A stretch of 64,000 bases of DNA from Geodermatophilus africanus (GCF_900107105.1 NZ_FNOT01000006.1:186001-250000); one strand, 5' to 3'; shown: positions 14,844 to 26,540, counted from the stretch's first letter. Notes: a model not told the origin generated them from the sequence alone. Numbers and translations: made by a program.

Positions 14844-16628
14844 ATGAGCGTGCACTCCGACAGCGGCCGGCCCCAGCCGCGTCTCCGCGGCGGCTTCCGG
14901 CTGACCTCGCGGGTGTTCTGGGACATGGCCATCTACATGGTGGGGCTGGGCCTGGTCGTCGGGCTCATCTTCCCGCCGTTCGCCGTGCTCCTCGGTGTGC
15001 CCGAGGCGATCACCGAACGGCCGGTCTTCCAGAGCGCGTGTCTGCTCGCCGGCTTCCTCGTCGGTGCGATGAACTACGCGCTCTGCCGCGGGGTCGTCGG
15101 CGGGCGCATGGAGGTGCTCGGCGGACACCTCCGGTCGGCGACGAGCGTCATCACCTCCGCGACCCGCTCGGGGGACTGGTCCGAGGCGGTGTTCGAGCGG
15201 ATCGCCGTCGACTCGGACGACCAGATCGGCGAGGCCGGGCGGGCGTTCAACAGCCTGCTCGGCGCGGTCGAGGGCCGCAAGGACCTCGAGAACCGGCTGC
15301 GCTTCCAGGCCTTCCACGACACGCTCACCGGCCTGCCCAACCGCGCCCTGTTCATCGAGCGGCTCGCCGAGGCCGACGCGCTCCGCCAGCGGGCCGGCAC
15401 GCCGTCCGCGGTGCTCTTCCTCGACGTGGACAACCTGAAGGCGGTCAACGACAACCTCGGCCACGAGGGCGGTGACGCACTCATCAGGCTCCTCGCCGAC
15501 CGCATGGTGGCCAGCGTCCGGGACACCGACACGGTGGCCCGCCTCTCGGGTGACGAGTTCGCGATCCTGATCACGGGCCCGGGCAGCGCCCACCAGGCCG
15601 AGCGCGTCGCCCACCGCGTCCTCGACTCCCTGCGCGCCCCCGTGCAGATCGGTGACCAGCGGATCCGCACCGGGTTGAGCGTCGGCCTGGCGACGTCGGA
15701 CACCTGCGCCACGAGCGGGATCGGAATGCTGCGCGCCGCCGACCTGGCGATGTACGCGGCCAAGACGGGCGGGAAGGGCCGGCTGGAGGTCTTCCAGCCC
15801 AGTCACCACACGGCCCAGGTGCAGCGCGACGCGGTCCGGGCCGAGTTGTCCGGCGCCCTCGACGCCGGGCAGCTGGAACTGCACTACCAGCCGATCGTGG
15901 ACGTCTCGTCGCAGCAGACCGTCGGGTTCGAGGCCCTGCTGCGGTGGCGGCACCCCGAGCGGGGCCTGGTGTCCCCGCTGGAGTTCATCCCGCTGGCCGA
16001 GGAGACCGGCCTGATCGTGCCGATCGGCCGGTGGGTGCTGCAGGAGGCCACCCGGCAGGCGGCCGCGTGGCAGAACCGCTCGCCACTGGGCCGGCTACGG
16101 ATGAGCGTCAACGTCTCCGTGCGGCAGTTCCAGCACCCGGACCTCGTCGGCGACGTGGCCGACGCGCTGCACCGGTCGGGGCTGGCCGCGTCGCTGCTCA
16201 CCCTCGAGATCACCGAGTCGCTGTTCGCCCAGGACATCGAGGAGACGACCCGCAAGATCGCGCTGCTCAAGGACCTGGGCGTCCGCCTGGCCCTCGACGA
16301 CTTCGGCACGGGGTACTCGTCGCTCAGCTACCTGCGACGCTTCCCGATCGACAGCCTGAAGATCGACAAGTCCTTCATCGACGGCGTGACGACCAGCTCC
16401 GAGGGGCACGCCGTGGTTGCGGCGATCACCCAGCTGGGTCACGACCTCAACCTCGAGGTGGTCGCCGAGGGGCTGGAGACCGGCGACCAGCTCGAGGCGC
16501 TCCGGTCCCTCGCCTGCCCGCTGGGCCAGGGCTACCACTTCTCCCGCCCGCTGTCCGCGGGGGACGCCGTCAAGCTGCTCCTCACCGGGCGCAAGCCGGC
16601 GGCTCCCGCCATGCTCGTCCCAGCCTGA
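14844..16628 (+). CDS. Membrane GGDEF-EAL c-di-GMP turnover protein
   Basis: 594 residues. Two N-terminal transmembrane helices (about 28-50 and 63-82) and a short HAMP-like linker (SDDQIGEAGRAFNSLLGAVE) precede a GGDEF domain (about 150-320) and an EAL domain (about 335-585). The GGDEF site is SGDEF (235-239), compatible with cyclase activity, and the substrate loop DNLKAVNDNLGHEGGD is normal. The EAL site is intact (EALLRW, NVSVRQF, EITESLF, DDFGTGYSSL, KIDKSFIDG, AEGLET). Both activities are possible, unlike the first GGDEF-EAL protein in the window. The genes are monocistronic and convergent with htpX. Confidence 0.9.
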   Translation: MSVHSDSGRPQPRLRGGFRLTSRVFWDMAIYMVGLGLVVGLIFPPFAVLLGVPEAITERPVFQSACLLAGFLVGAMNYALCRGVVGGRMEVLGGHLRSATSVITSATRSGDWSEAVFERIAVDSDDQIGEAGRAFNSLLGAVEGRKDLENRLRFQAFHDTLTGLPNRALFIERLAEADALRQRAGTPSAVLFLDVDNLKAVNDNLGHEGGDALIRLLADRMVASVRDTDTVARLSGDEFAILITGPGSAHQAERVAHRVLDSLRAPVQIGDQRIRTGLSVGLATSDTCATSGIGMLRAADLAMYAAKTGGKGRLEVFQPSHHTAQVQRDAVRAELSGALDAGQLELHYQPIVDVSSQQTVGFEALLRWRHPERGLVSPLEFIPLAEETGLIVPIGRWVLQEATRQAAAWQNRSPLGRLRMSVNVSVRQFQHPDLVGDVADALHRSGLAASLLTLEITESLFAQDIEETTRKIALLKDLGVRLALDDFGTGYSSLSYLRRFPIDSLKIDKSFIDGVTTSSEGHAVVAAITQLGHDLNLEVVAEGLETGDQLEALRSLACPLGQGYHFSRPLSAGDAVKLLLTGRKPAAPAMLVPA

Positions 16629-16670
16629 GCCGGCCCGGCGGGGTCCTCGCGGCCCGTCCGAGCTCCGGCT

Positions 16671-16818
16671 CCCTGCAGGGGCCCGCCACGGCCCCGTCCA
16701 GAGGCGCGCCGCGTGGCCCCGTCCCGGGTCCCGCCCCGAGCCTGCGGAGGGCGGGGAGGACGGGATCCTCCCACGGTGCGGGCAGGCGCCCCCCACGGTG
16801 AGGAGGACGGGGTCCCTC
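16671..16818 (-). repeat. Dispersed GGACCCC intergenic repeat, copy A
   Basis: Minus-strand orientation, in the gap between two convergent genes. It shares GGACCCCGTCCTCCTCA, CGCAGGCTCGGGGCGGGAC and CCCTG.AGGGG blocks with the copies near 22.2, 46.6, 49.9 and 51.3 kb. The first half is duplicated (two CCGTGG-GAGGA units). Copies differ by small deletions, so boundaries are approximate. Confidence 0.5.
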
Positions 16819-17689
16819 AGCCGAGGTCCCGGGCCATCCGCTCCAGGCGGGCGATGCGCTCGGGCATGGGCGGGTGGGTGGCGAACATCGACGCCAGCCC
16901 CTGGCCGCGGAACGGGTTGGCGATCATCAGGTGGCTCTGGGTCACCAGCCGGTCCTCCTGGGGCAGCGGCCGGGCGGCCGCACCGGAGGCGATCTTGCGC
17001 AGCGCGGAGGCCAGCGCGAGCGGGTCCTGCGACAGCGCCGCGCCGGAGGCGTCGGCCTGGTACTCGCGGCTGCGGCTGACCGCCATCTGCACCAGCCCGG
17101 CCGCCAGCGGACCGAGGAACACCAGCAGCAGGCTGCCGAGCGCGTTGCCGCCGCCGCGGTCGTCCTCCGACCGGCCCCCGAACAGCGAGGCGAGCATCGC
17201 CATGTGCGCCAGGTAGGTGATCACCGTGGCCATGGCGCCGGCGACCGAGCTGATCAGGATGTCGCGGTTGTAGACGTGCGAGAGCTCGTGGGCGAGCACC
17301 CCTCGCAGCTCCCGGCGGTCGAGCAGCTCGAGGATGCCCTGGGTGACGCAGACGGCCGCGTTGCGCGGGTTGCGCCCCGTCGCGAAGGCGTTGGGCTGGT
17401 CGGTCGGGCTCACGTAGAGGCGCGGCATCGGCTGCCGGGCCTCGGTGGCCAGGTCGCGCACCATCGCGTACAGCTGCGGCGCCTGCGTCTCGGTCACCGG
17501 GAACGCCCGCATGGCCCGCAGGGCCAGCTTGTCGGAGTTGAGGTAGGCGTAGCCGTTGACCGCCAGGGCGACGACCAGGGCGACGAGCAGTCCGCCCCGG
17601 CCACCGACCAGGGCACCGACGGCGAGGATCAGCCCGCCCATGAGGCCGAGGAGCACCGCGGTCTTGAGTCCGTTGCTCCAGCGCTGCAC
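16817..17689 (-). CDS. htpX: HtpX-type membrane zinc metalloprotease
   Basis: 290 residues, the usual length. Transmembrane helices lie at about 9-30 and 33-50 and again after the active site. The catalytic motif is [10 protein letters not shown] (134-143), with the third zinc ligand in [15 protein letters not shown]. It degrades damaged membrane proteins in heat and envelope stress. The start is GTG 17689. It is convergent with the GGDEF-EAL gene and divergent from korA, hence monocistronic. Function is assigned from family knowledge. Confidence 0.93.
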   Translation of the reverse strand: MQRWSNGLKTAVLLGLMGGLILAVGALVGGRGGLLVALVVALAVNGYAYLNSDKLALRAMRAFPVTETQAPQLYAMVRDLATEARQPMPRLYVSPTDQPNAFATGRNPRNAAVCVTQGILELLDRRELRGVLAHELSHVYNRDILISSVAGAMATVITYLAHMAMLASLFGGRSEDDRGGGNALGSLLLVFLGPLAAGLVQMAVSRSREYQADASGAALSQDPLALASALRKIASGAAARPLPQEDRLVTQSHLMIANPFRGQGLASMFATHPPMPERIARLERMARDLG

Positions 17690-17891
17690 GTCCGACCAAC
17701 GCCGTCCCCGAGGAGGCCGTTCCCCGGGCGGCCCCCCGCCGGGGTGCGACCGCGCTCACGGAATGGGCCCGCTGCGGCGGGGGTTGGCCCAGGCAGGTGC
17801 CGGGGTCCCCGGCCGTCCCGACTGTCACTCGCGTTCCAGGTCCGCGCGCCGTGACGGACACGTAACCTCGGCCGGTGGAGGTGCACCACTG

Positions 17892-19846
<1,955 letters not shown>

Positions 19847-19850
<4 letters not shown>

Positions 19851-20938
19851 CCACCGTCGACCTCGGCATGCCGGCCGAAGGGCCCATCGCCGACGCCATC
19901 GCCCGGTCCCTCGAGACGCAGGGCGCGAAGCAGACCCAGCTCAAGGCCAAGGACCTCAAGACCGACCAGGAGGTGCGCTGGTGCCCCGGCTGCGGTGACT
20001 ACGTCATCCTCAACGCGGTCCAGAGCTTCCTGCCCAGCCTCGGCATCGCGCGCGAGGACATGGTCATCGTCTCGGGCATCGGCTGCTCGTCGCGCTTCCC
20101 GTACTACATGAACACCTACGGGATGCACTCGATCCACGGCCGCGCGCCGGCGATCGCCACCGGCCTGGCCGCGTCCCGCCCGGACCTGTCGGTGTGGGTC
20201 GTCACCGGGGACGGCGACGCGCTGTCCATCGGCGGCAACCACCTGATCCATACCCTGCGCCGCAACGTGAACCTCACGATCCTGCTGTTCAACAACCGGA
20301 TCTACGGGCTCACCAAGGGCCAGTACTCGCCCACCAGCGAGGTCGGCAAGGTCACCAAGTCGACCCCGATGGGCTCGCTGGACCACCCGTTCAACCCGGT
20401 GTCGCTGGCGCTGGGCGCGGACGCCACGTTCGTCGGCCGGGCGATGGACTCCGACCGCAAGGGCCTCACCGAGGTGCTGCGGCAGGCCGCCGAGCACCAG
20501 GGCACCGCGCTGGTGGAGATTTACCAGAACTGCAACATCTTCAACGACGGCGCGTTCGACCTGCTCAAGGACTCGACCACCGGCGTGCAGTGGTCGATCC
20601 CGCTGGTCCACGGGCAGCCGCTGGTCTTCGGCCCGGACGGCGCCTCGTGCGTGGTCCGCGACGAGTCCGGCGGTCTGCGGATCGCCGAGACCGACCAGGT
20701 CGACGCGGGCGAGATCGTCGTGCACGACGCCACCCGCCAGGACCCGTCCTACGCGTTCGCGCTGTCGCGGCTGTCCAGCCAGGACCTCCGCTACACCCCG
20801 ATGGGCGTCTTCCGGTCGGTGCGCAAGCCGACCTACGACCGGATGATGGCCGACCAGGTCGAGGAGGCCCGCACCTCCACCCCGGCGGACCTCGGCGCGC
20901 TGCTCGCCGGCGGCGACACCTGGACCGTCGACGCCTGA
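19847..20938 (+). CDS. korB: 2-oxoacid:ferredoxin oxidoreductase, beta subunit
   Basis: 363 residues. The thiamine-diphosphate and iron-sulfur region starts VRWCPGCGDYVILNAVQ (cluster Cys pair CPGC), a third Cys is in SGIGCSSRFPYYMNTYG, and the ThDP signature GDGDALSIGGNH ends in NNRIYGLTKGQYSPTS. The length matches actinobacterial KorB. It is translationally coupled to korA. In an organism with complex I and a menaquinone pathway nearby, the reduced ferredoxin may feed biosynthesis or respiration; that is inference. Confidence 0.94.
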
Positions 20939-20948
20939 GAGGGCACAC

Positions 20949-20985
20949 CAGCGGGGCCCCGTCTCGGCGAGACGGGGCCCCGCTG
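20949..20985. terminator. Bidirectional terminator
   Basis: A perfect 17-bp stem (CAGCGGGGCCCCGTCTC) with a GGC loop, between korB (plus) and the convergent sugar dehydrogenase (minus). It ends 4 bp before the latter's stop, so it can terminate both. Confidence 0.88.
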
Positions 20986-20989
20986 CGTC

Positions 20990-22252
20990 TCAGGGGCGCG
21001 GGGTGACGCGCAGGAGCACGTCGCTCCCGTCGCCGTTGTCGGTGGTGACGTAGAGGGCGCCGTCGCCGCCCAGCTGCACGGTCCTGATGCGGCCGTACGT
21101 GCCCTCCAGCTCGGGGAGCCGGAACTGGTCGAGCAGCGTGCCGTCGTCGGCCACGCGCAGCGCCAGGACGCCCCGGTTCTTGAGGACGCCGAGCAGCAGC
21201 AGCCCCTCGTAGCCCCGCCACTGCTCCCCCGCCAGGAAGGTGGCGCCCGAGGAGGCGATGGTGGGCTCGCCGGACGCCCAGGTGGCCGGCATGGCGCCGG
21301 GCAGGGAGAGGTCGGTCATCGGCACGAACTCGCCGTAGCCGGGGCCCTGGGGGGCGAAGGCGCCGTTGCCGCCGGGGCGCAGCAGCGTCACCTCGTCGTC
21401 CCGCCGGGGGCCGTGCTCGGCGGCGTACACCTGCCCCGAGCCAGGGCGGACGGCGAGGCCCTGCACGTTGCGGTGGCCGTGGGTCCACACCCGCGGGTCG
21501 ACGTCCGGACGGCCCAGGTGGGGGTTGCCGGCGGCCGCCTCCCCGGTGGCCGGGTCGACCCGCAGCACCTTGCCCGCGACCGTGCCGAGGTCCTGGGCGT
21601 TGCTCGTGACGGCGTTGTCGCCGGTGCCCACGAGCAGGGCGCCGGTGTCGTCGAAGCGCAGCCGGCAGCCGCCGTGCCGGCCGGTGCGCTCGTTGACCGG
21701 GATGTCGTCGATGAGCGGGTCGGCCACGCGGGTCGCCGCCGTCCAGCCCGGGTCGACGGTCCAGGCGGTCACCTGGATCTCGGCGCCGCCGTCCTCCGTC
21801 ACGCCCTGGCAGGTGTAGAAGCGGCGGCTCTTCTCGAAGCCGGGGTCGAGCACCAGGCCCATCAGCCCGGTCTCCCCGGTGGCGAACAGGTCGCCGAAGT
21901 CGGCCGCCAGCTCGCGCACCGTCCCATCGGGGAGCACGGCGGTCAGCCCGCCACCCCGCTCGTCGAGCAGCAGGGTGCCGTCGGGGGTCTGGGCGACGTC
22001 CCACGGGTGGTCCAGCCCGTCGGCGAGGACGGTCACGTCGAGCGCGGGGCGGGGCTCGGACGCCGGGTCGGGCTCCGGGGGCGGGGGCTGGGACGTCGTC
22101 GGGGCGGGCACGGCGTCCTGCGTCGGTGCGGCCCCGGCGTCCTCCCCGGCCGTCGCGGAGCACGCGGACAGCGCCAGGACGGCCCCTAGGCAGGGACCCA
22201 CTGCGGCCCTCATGCAGGGTCCCACCGCGAGCTTGCGAGTGGTGGGGGGCAT
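20990..22252 (-). CDS. PQQ-dependent-type sugar dehydrogenase lipoprotein
   Basis: About 420 residues. The start ATG 22252 has AAGGAC 8 nt upstream. The signal peptide ends in the lipobox LALSAC, so the protein is anchored at the outer face of the membrane. The rest is a soluble glucose/sorbosone dehydrogenase beta-propeller: GLDHPWDVAQTPDGTLLLDE, GETGLMGLVLDPGF, GRHGGCRLRFDDTGALLVGT, HGHRNVQGLAVRPG and AAEHGPRRDDEVTLL, with the His and Arg expected near PQQ. The DNA for the signal peptide overlaps a copy of a dispersed repeat. It follows the polyprenyl synthase by 11 bp and may be read from the same transcript. The electron acceptor would be the quinone pool. Confidence 0.82.
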   Translation of the reverse strand: MPPTTRKLAVGPCMRAAVGPCLGAVLALSACSATAGEDAGAAPTQDAVPAPTTSQPPPPEPDPASEPRPALDVTVLADGLDHPWDVAQTPDGTLLLDERGGGLTAVLPDGTVRELAADFGDLFATGETGLMGLVLDPGFEKSRRFYTCQGVTEDGGAEIQVTAWTVDPGWTAATRVADPLIDDIPVNERTGRHGGCRLRFDDTGALLVGTGDNAVTSNAQDLGTVAGKVLRVDPATGEAAAGNPHLGRPDVDPRVWTHGHRNVQGLAVRPGSGQVYAAEHGPRRDDEVTLLRPGGNGAFAPQGPGYGEFVPMTDLSLPGAMPATWASGEPTIASSGATFLAGEQWRGYEGLLLLGVLKNRGVLALRVADDGTLLDQFRLPELEGTYGRIRTVQLGGDGALYVTTDNGDGSDVLLRVTPRP

Positions 22253-22262
22253 GAGGGTCCTT
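22174..22262 (-). repeat. Dispersed GGACCCC repeat, copy B
   Basis: On the minus strand it contains AAGGACCCTCATGCCCCC, CACTCGCAAGCTCGCGG, GGGACCCTGCA and GGGTCCCTGCCTAGGGGCC, aligned block for block with the copy at 46602-46717. It overlaps the first codons and signal-peptide region of the sugar dehydrogenase gene and supplies its Shine-Dalgarno and part of its N-terminus. Confidence 0.6.
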
Positions 22263-22263
22263 T

Positions 22264-23322
22264 TCAGCTGGTGCGCGTGACGACGTAGTCGCACAGCGCC
22301 GAGAGCGCCTCGCGGACCGGCCCCTCCGGGACGGCGGACAGTTGCGCCTGCGCCCGGTCGGCGTACTGGCGGAGCACCTCGGTGGCGCGCTGCAGCGCCG
22401 CCGACGAGCGCAGCCGCTCCAGCGCCTCGGTGTGCTCGCCGTCGTCGGCGATCGGGCCGCCGACGAGCTCGCGCAGCCGCTGCTCGGCCGGGTCGTCGCC
22501 GGCCAGCGCGATGAGGGCCGGCAGCGTCGCGACGCCCTCCCGCAGGTCGGTGCCCGGCGACTTCCCGGAGGCGCCGTCCCGGCTGACGATGTCGAGCAGG
22601 TCGTCGGAGAGCTGGAAGGCGACCCCGACCTCCTCCCCGAACGCGGTCAGCGCGGCGACCAGGTCGGCGTCCACCCCGGCGAAGGAGGCACCGAAGCGCG
22701 CCGAGGTGGCGACCAGGGAGCCGGTCTTGTCGGCCAGCACCTCGAGGTAGTGGGCGACCGGGTCATCACCGGGCTGCGCGCCGACGGTCTCCCGGATCTG
22801 CCCGGTGACCAGCCGCTCGAAGGTCCGCGCCTGGATGCGCACCGCCTCGGGGCCGAGGTCGGCGAGCAGGTCCGACGCGCGGGCGAAGAGAAAGTCGCCG
22901 GTGAGGATCGCGATGCTGTTCGACCACCGGCTGTTGGCGCTTGGCGCCCCGCGGCGCACAGCGGCCTCGTCCATGACGTCGTCGTGGTACAGCGTCGCCA
23001 GGTGAGTGAGCTCGCAGACCACCGCGGCCTCGGTGACCCCCGGAGCGCGCGGGTCGCCGAGCTCGGCGGCGAGCAGCGCCAGCAGCGGGCGGAACCGCTT
23101 GCCGCCGGCGGCGACCAGGTGCCCGGCCGTCTCCCGGACGAACGCGTGCTCGCTGCCGACGGCGGTGCGCAGCGCCTCCTCGACCCGTCCCAGGCCCTCG
23201 GCGAGGCGGGCACCGAGGTCGCCCTCGGGCAGCCACGGACCGACCGTCGAAGCGGGGGTCGAGATCCGCTGCCAGGTGTCGGTCGGGGTGTCCCCGCCGA
23301 CGGCGGCGCTGGCTCCGGTCAT
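22264..23322 (-). CDS. Long-chain polyprenyl diphosphate synthase
   Basis: 352 residues from ATG 23322, whose A belongs to the nuoN stop (TGATG). A trans-prenyltransferase with both Asp-rich motifs: YHDDVMDEAAVRRGAPSANS (FARM) and LSDDLLDIVSRDG (SARM); also GGKRFRPLLALL and LTGDFLFARAS. The residues before FARM (ATL) are small, which fits a long product. It likely makes the C40-C45 side chain for menaquinone; the product length is inferred from context (nuo and men genes) and not read from sequence. Confidence 0.9.
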   Translation of the reverse strand: MTGASAAVGGDTPTDTWQRISTPASTVGPWLPEGDLGARLAEGLGRVEEALRTAVGSEHAFVRETAGHLVAAGGKRFRPLLALLAAELGDPRAPGVTEAAVVCELTHLATLYHDDVMDEAAVRRGAPSANSRWSNSIAILTGDFLFARASDLLADLGPEAVRIQARTFERLVTGQIRETVGAQPGDDPVAHYLEVLADKTGSLVATSARFGASFAGVDADLVAALTAFGEEVGVAFQLSDDLLDIVSRDGASGKSPGTDLREGVATLPALIALAGDDPAEQRLRELVGGPIADDGEHTEALERLRSSAALQRATEVLRQYADRAQAQLSAVPEGPVREALSALCDYVVTRTS

Positions 23323-24869
23323 CAACCGACGAATCTAGCCGCCCCCTCGGCCAGATCGAGCACCGCCCCGGGGACGACGCCGAGCACCACGGTCGCGGTG
23401 ACCGTCACCGCCAGCACCAGCGTCGTCGGCAGCCCGGGGACGCCGACGGTCGGCCCGTCGACGGCCGGCTCGGAGAAGTACATGAGCACGATGACCCGCA
23501 GGTAGAAGAACGCCGCCACGGCGCTGGCCAGCAGGGCCACGAGCACTAGCGGCCACGCGCCGTCGTCGATCGCGGCCCGGAAGACGGCGAACTTGCCGGT
23601 GAAGCCACTGGTGAGCGGGATGCCCGCGAGCGCCAGCAGGAACAGCGCCATGACCGCCGCGGTGAGCGTCGACCGGCGGCCCAGGCCGGCCCACTGGGAC
23701 AGGTGCGTGGCCTCGCCGTCGCCGTCGCGCACCAGCGTCAGCACCGCGAAGGCGCCGATGGTCGTGAGGCCGTAGGCCAGCAGGTAGAACATCGTCGGGC
23801 CGAGCCCGGAACCGGTGCCGTCGGGGCCGCTGCCGTACCCGAGGACGCCGGTGAGCAGGAAGCCGGCGTGCGCGATCGAGGAGTAGGCGAGCATCCGCTT
23901 CAGGTCGGTCTGGGTGAGGCCCAGGACCGCACCGACGACCATCGAGACGATCGCGATGCCGTAGACCAGCGGCCGCCACGTCCACTCGCTGGTGCCGAAG
24001 GCGACGTAGAGCAGCCGGAGGATCGCCCCGAACGCCGCGACCTTGGTGCAGGCGGCCATGAACGCGGTGACCGGCGTCGGCGCGCCCTGGTAGACGTCCG
24101 GCGTCCAGGCGTGGAAGGGCGCCACGCTCGCCTTGAACAGCAGCCCGACCACGAGCAGGGCCAGGCCGAGCACCAGCAGGACGCCGCCCCCGGCCTCGCC
24201 GGCGGACGCCTCGCGGATGGCCGACAGCCGGATGCTGCCGGTGGCGCCGTAGACCAGCGCCAGGCCGTACAGGAAGAACGCGGAGGCGAAGGCGCCGAGC
24301 AGGAAGTACTTGACGGCCGCCTCCTGCGACAGCAGTCGCCGGCGGCGGGCCAGCCCGCTGATGAGGTACAGCGGCAGGCTGAGCACCTCGAGCGCGACGA
24401 ACATGACCAGCAGGTCGTTGGCCGCGACGAACAGCATCATGCCGCCGATGGCGAACGTGGCCAGCGGGTAGACCTCGGTCTGCACCCGCGGGGCGGTCAT
24501 CAGCTCGCGGTCGCGCGGGCTGCCCGCCGGCACTGCGGCGGCGGCCACGAACGCCGAGCGGGCCGGGTCCAGCGAGCGCTCGGCGAACAGCAGCAGCGAC
24601 AGCGCCCCCAGACCGGCGATGGTCGCCTCCAGGAAGACCGCGGGGCCGTCGACGGCGAGCGCGCCGCCCGCGGTGACCTGCCGCTCCCCCGCCAGCAGCA
24701 GGCTGGTGACCAGCCCGCCGAGGGTGCCGACCAGGGCGATGGCGACCTGCACCGGGTGGCGCACGTCCCGCGGCGCGAAGGCCTCGACCAGGACGCCGAC
24801 GCACGCGGCGCCGAAGACGAACAGCAGCGGTGCCAGCGCGGCCAGGGAGAGGTCCGGGGCCTCGATCAT
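23322..24869 (-). CDS. nuoN: NADH-quinone oxidoreductase subunit N
   Basis: 515 residues, an antiporter-like proton channel subunit of complex I with about 14 transmembrane helices. Visible features are FVALEVLSLPLYLISGLARR (the conserved Glu of TM5), KYFLLGAFASAFFLYG, LLFKASVAPFHAWTPDVYQG and AYSSIAHAGFLLTGVLGYGS. The start ATG overlaps the nuoM stop in TGATG and its own stop overlaps the prenyl synthase start. Confidence 0.96.
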   Translation of the reverse strand: MIEAPDLSLAALAPLLFVFGAACVGVLVEAFAPRDVRHPVQVAIALVGTLGGLVTSLLLAGERQVTAGGALAVDGPAVFLEATIAGLGALSLLLFAERSLDPARSAFVAAAAVPAGSPRDRELMTAPRVQTEVYPLATFAIGGMMLFVAANDLLVMFVALEVLSLPLYLISGLARRRRLLSQEAAVKYFLLGAFASAFFLYGLALVYGATGSIRLSAIREASAGEAGGGVLLVLGLALLVVGLLFKASVAPFHAWTPDVYQGAPTPVTAFMAACTKVAAFGAILRLLYVAFGTSEWTWRPLVYGIAIVSMVVGAVLGLTQTDLKRMLAYSSIAHAGFLLTGVLGYGSGPDGTGSGLGPTMFYLLAYGLTTIGAFAVLTLVRDGDGEATHLSQWAGLGRRSTLTAAVMALFLLALAGIPLTSGFTGKFAVFRAAIDDGAWPLVLVALLASAVAAFFYLRVIVLMYFSEPAVDGPTVGVPGLPTTLVLAVTVTATVVLGVVPGAVLDLAEGAARFVG

Positions 24870-26506
24870 CAGTCCGTCCCCTCGACGGGAGCCTCGGGCG
24901 AGACGCCGGCCGGGTCGGCCCCGACGTCGCTCATGGTGGCGGCGACCGCCGGCTCGATCAGGTCGATCAGCGGCTGCGGGTAGACCCCGAGCGCGATGAC
25001 CAGCGCGACCATCGGCGCGGCGACGGCCAGCTCGCGCCGGGAGAGGTCACGCACCCGCAGCCGGGCCGGCGCAGCCGCCGGGGCCTCGAGGGTCGCGGTG
25101 GCCGCGGTGGCCCCTCCCCCGCCGCCCGTCGTCGGCGCGGGGGCCTCCGGCGCCGGCTCCAGCAGCACGCCGCGCGGCGGGCCGTGCATGGTCCGTTGGT
25201 AGAGCAGCAGCACGTACAGCGCGGCCAGCACGATGCCGACGGTGGCCAGCACGGTGAACACCGGCCGGGTCGGGAACGAGCCGATCAGCACGAGGAACTC
25301 GCTGACGAAGCTGTTCGTGCCCGGCAGCGCCAGCGAGGCCAGCCCCGCGACGAGGAAGACTCCCGCCAGCAGCGGCGCCTGGGCGGCCACGCCGCCGTAG
25401 TCGCCGACCAGCCGGGAGCCGCCGCGGGCGATGAGCATGCCGACGACGAGGAACAGCAGGCCGGTGGCGATGCCGTGGTTGACCATGTAGAGCACCGCGC
25501 CCGTGGTCGCCTCCGTCGTGAAGGCGAAGATCCCCAGCGCGATGAAGCCGAAGTGCGCGATCGAGGTGTAGGACACCAGGCGCTTCATGTCGCTCTGCCC
25601 CATCGCGAGCAGCGCGGCGTAGAGGATGCCCGCCACGGCCAGCACCAGGACGTAGGGCGCGAGCTCGCGCGAGGCGTCGGGGAACAACGGCAGGCAGTAG
25701 CGGATGAACCCGAAGGTGCCGACCTTGTCCAGGACGCCGACCAGCAGCACCGCCCCGCCGATCGGCGCCTCGGCACCGGAGTCGGGCAGCCAGGTGTGGA
25801 ACGGCACCAGCGGCGCCTTGATCGCGAAGGCGACGAAGAAGCCGAGGAACAGCAGCTTCTGCACCCCCGGGTCGATCTCGACCTGCCGCAGCGCGTCGAA
25901 GGCGAACGTCCCCTCGCCCAGCTCGTTGGCGCTGACCACGTACAGCCCGATGACGGCGGCGAGCATGACCAGCCCGCCGACCAGGCTGTAGAGGAAGAAC
26001 TTGACCGCCGCGTACTGCCGTCGCGGCCCGCCGAAGCTGCCGATCAGGAAGTACATCGGGACGAGCATCGCCTCGAAGAAGACGTAGAAGAGGAAGACGT
26101 CGGTCGCGGCGAAGACGCCGACCATCAGCGACTCGAGCAGCAGCAGCCAGGCCCAGAAGGCCCGCATCGAGCGCCGTCCGGTGGGCTCCTCCCGCCACGA
26201 GGCGACCACGACCACCGGCACCAGCACGCCGATGAGCAGCAGCATCACCAGCGCGATGCCGTCGACGCCGAGGGCGAAGTCGACGCCGAAGTCGGGGATC
26301 CAGGAGACCGACGTCGTCAGCTGGAACCGCTCCCCGCCGACGTCGAAGGCGATCGTCGCCAGCACCGCGAGCAGCAGCACGACCAGGCTGACGCCGAGGC
26401 TGAGCTGCCGGGCGGTCTGCTCGCGCCCCTTCGGCAGCGCGGTGACGGCGGCCGCCCCGACCGCCGGGACGGCGATCATGGCGAGCAGGAACGGGAAGTC
26501 ACTCAC
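24869..26506 (-). CDS. nuoM: NADH-quinone oxidoreductase subunit M
   Basis: 545 residues, GTG start at 26506. Antiporter-like membrane subunit: YVFFEAMLVPMYFLIGSFGG (key Glu), KFFLYSLVGGLVMLAAVIGL, AIKAPLVPFHTWLPDSGAEA, and MKRLVSYTSIAHFGFIALGI. Between the last helices there is an Ala/Gly-rich cytoplasmic insert (about residues 440-490, PEAPAPTTGGGGGATAA) not seen in enterobacterial NuoM. It is coupled to nuoN by a TGATG overlap and follows nuoL after 34 nt. Confidence 0.96.
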   Translation of the reverse strand: MSDFPFLLAMIAVPAVGAAAVTALPKGREQTARQLSLGVSLVVLLLAVLATIAFDVGGERFQLTTSVSWIPDFGVDFALGVDGIALVMLLLIGVLVPVVVVASWREEPTGRRSMRAFWAWLLLLESLMVGVFAATDVFLFYVFFEAMLVPMYFLIGSFGGPRRQYAAVKFFLYSLVGGLVMLAAVIGLYVVSANELGEGTFAFDALRQVEIDPGVQKLLFLGFFVAFAIKAPLVPFHTWLPDSGAEAPIGGAVLLVGVLDKVGTFGFIRYCLPLFPDASRELAPYVLVLAVAGILYAALLAMGQSDMKRLVSYTSIAHFGFIALGIFAFTTEATTGAVLYMVNHGIATGLLFLVVGMLIARGGSRLVGDYGGVAAQAPLLAGVFLVAGLASLALPGTNSFVSEFLVLIGSFPTRPVFTVLATVGIVLAALYVLLLYQRTMHGPPRGVLLEPAPEAPAPTTGGGGGATAATATLEAPAAAPARLRVRDLSRRELAVAAPMVALVIALGVYPQPLIDLIEPAVAATMSDVGADPAGVSPEAPVEGTD

Positions 26507-26540
26507 GGTGTGGGCCCTCCGAAGGTCCGGTACCTGCTGC

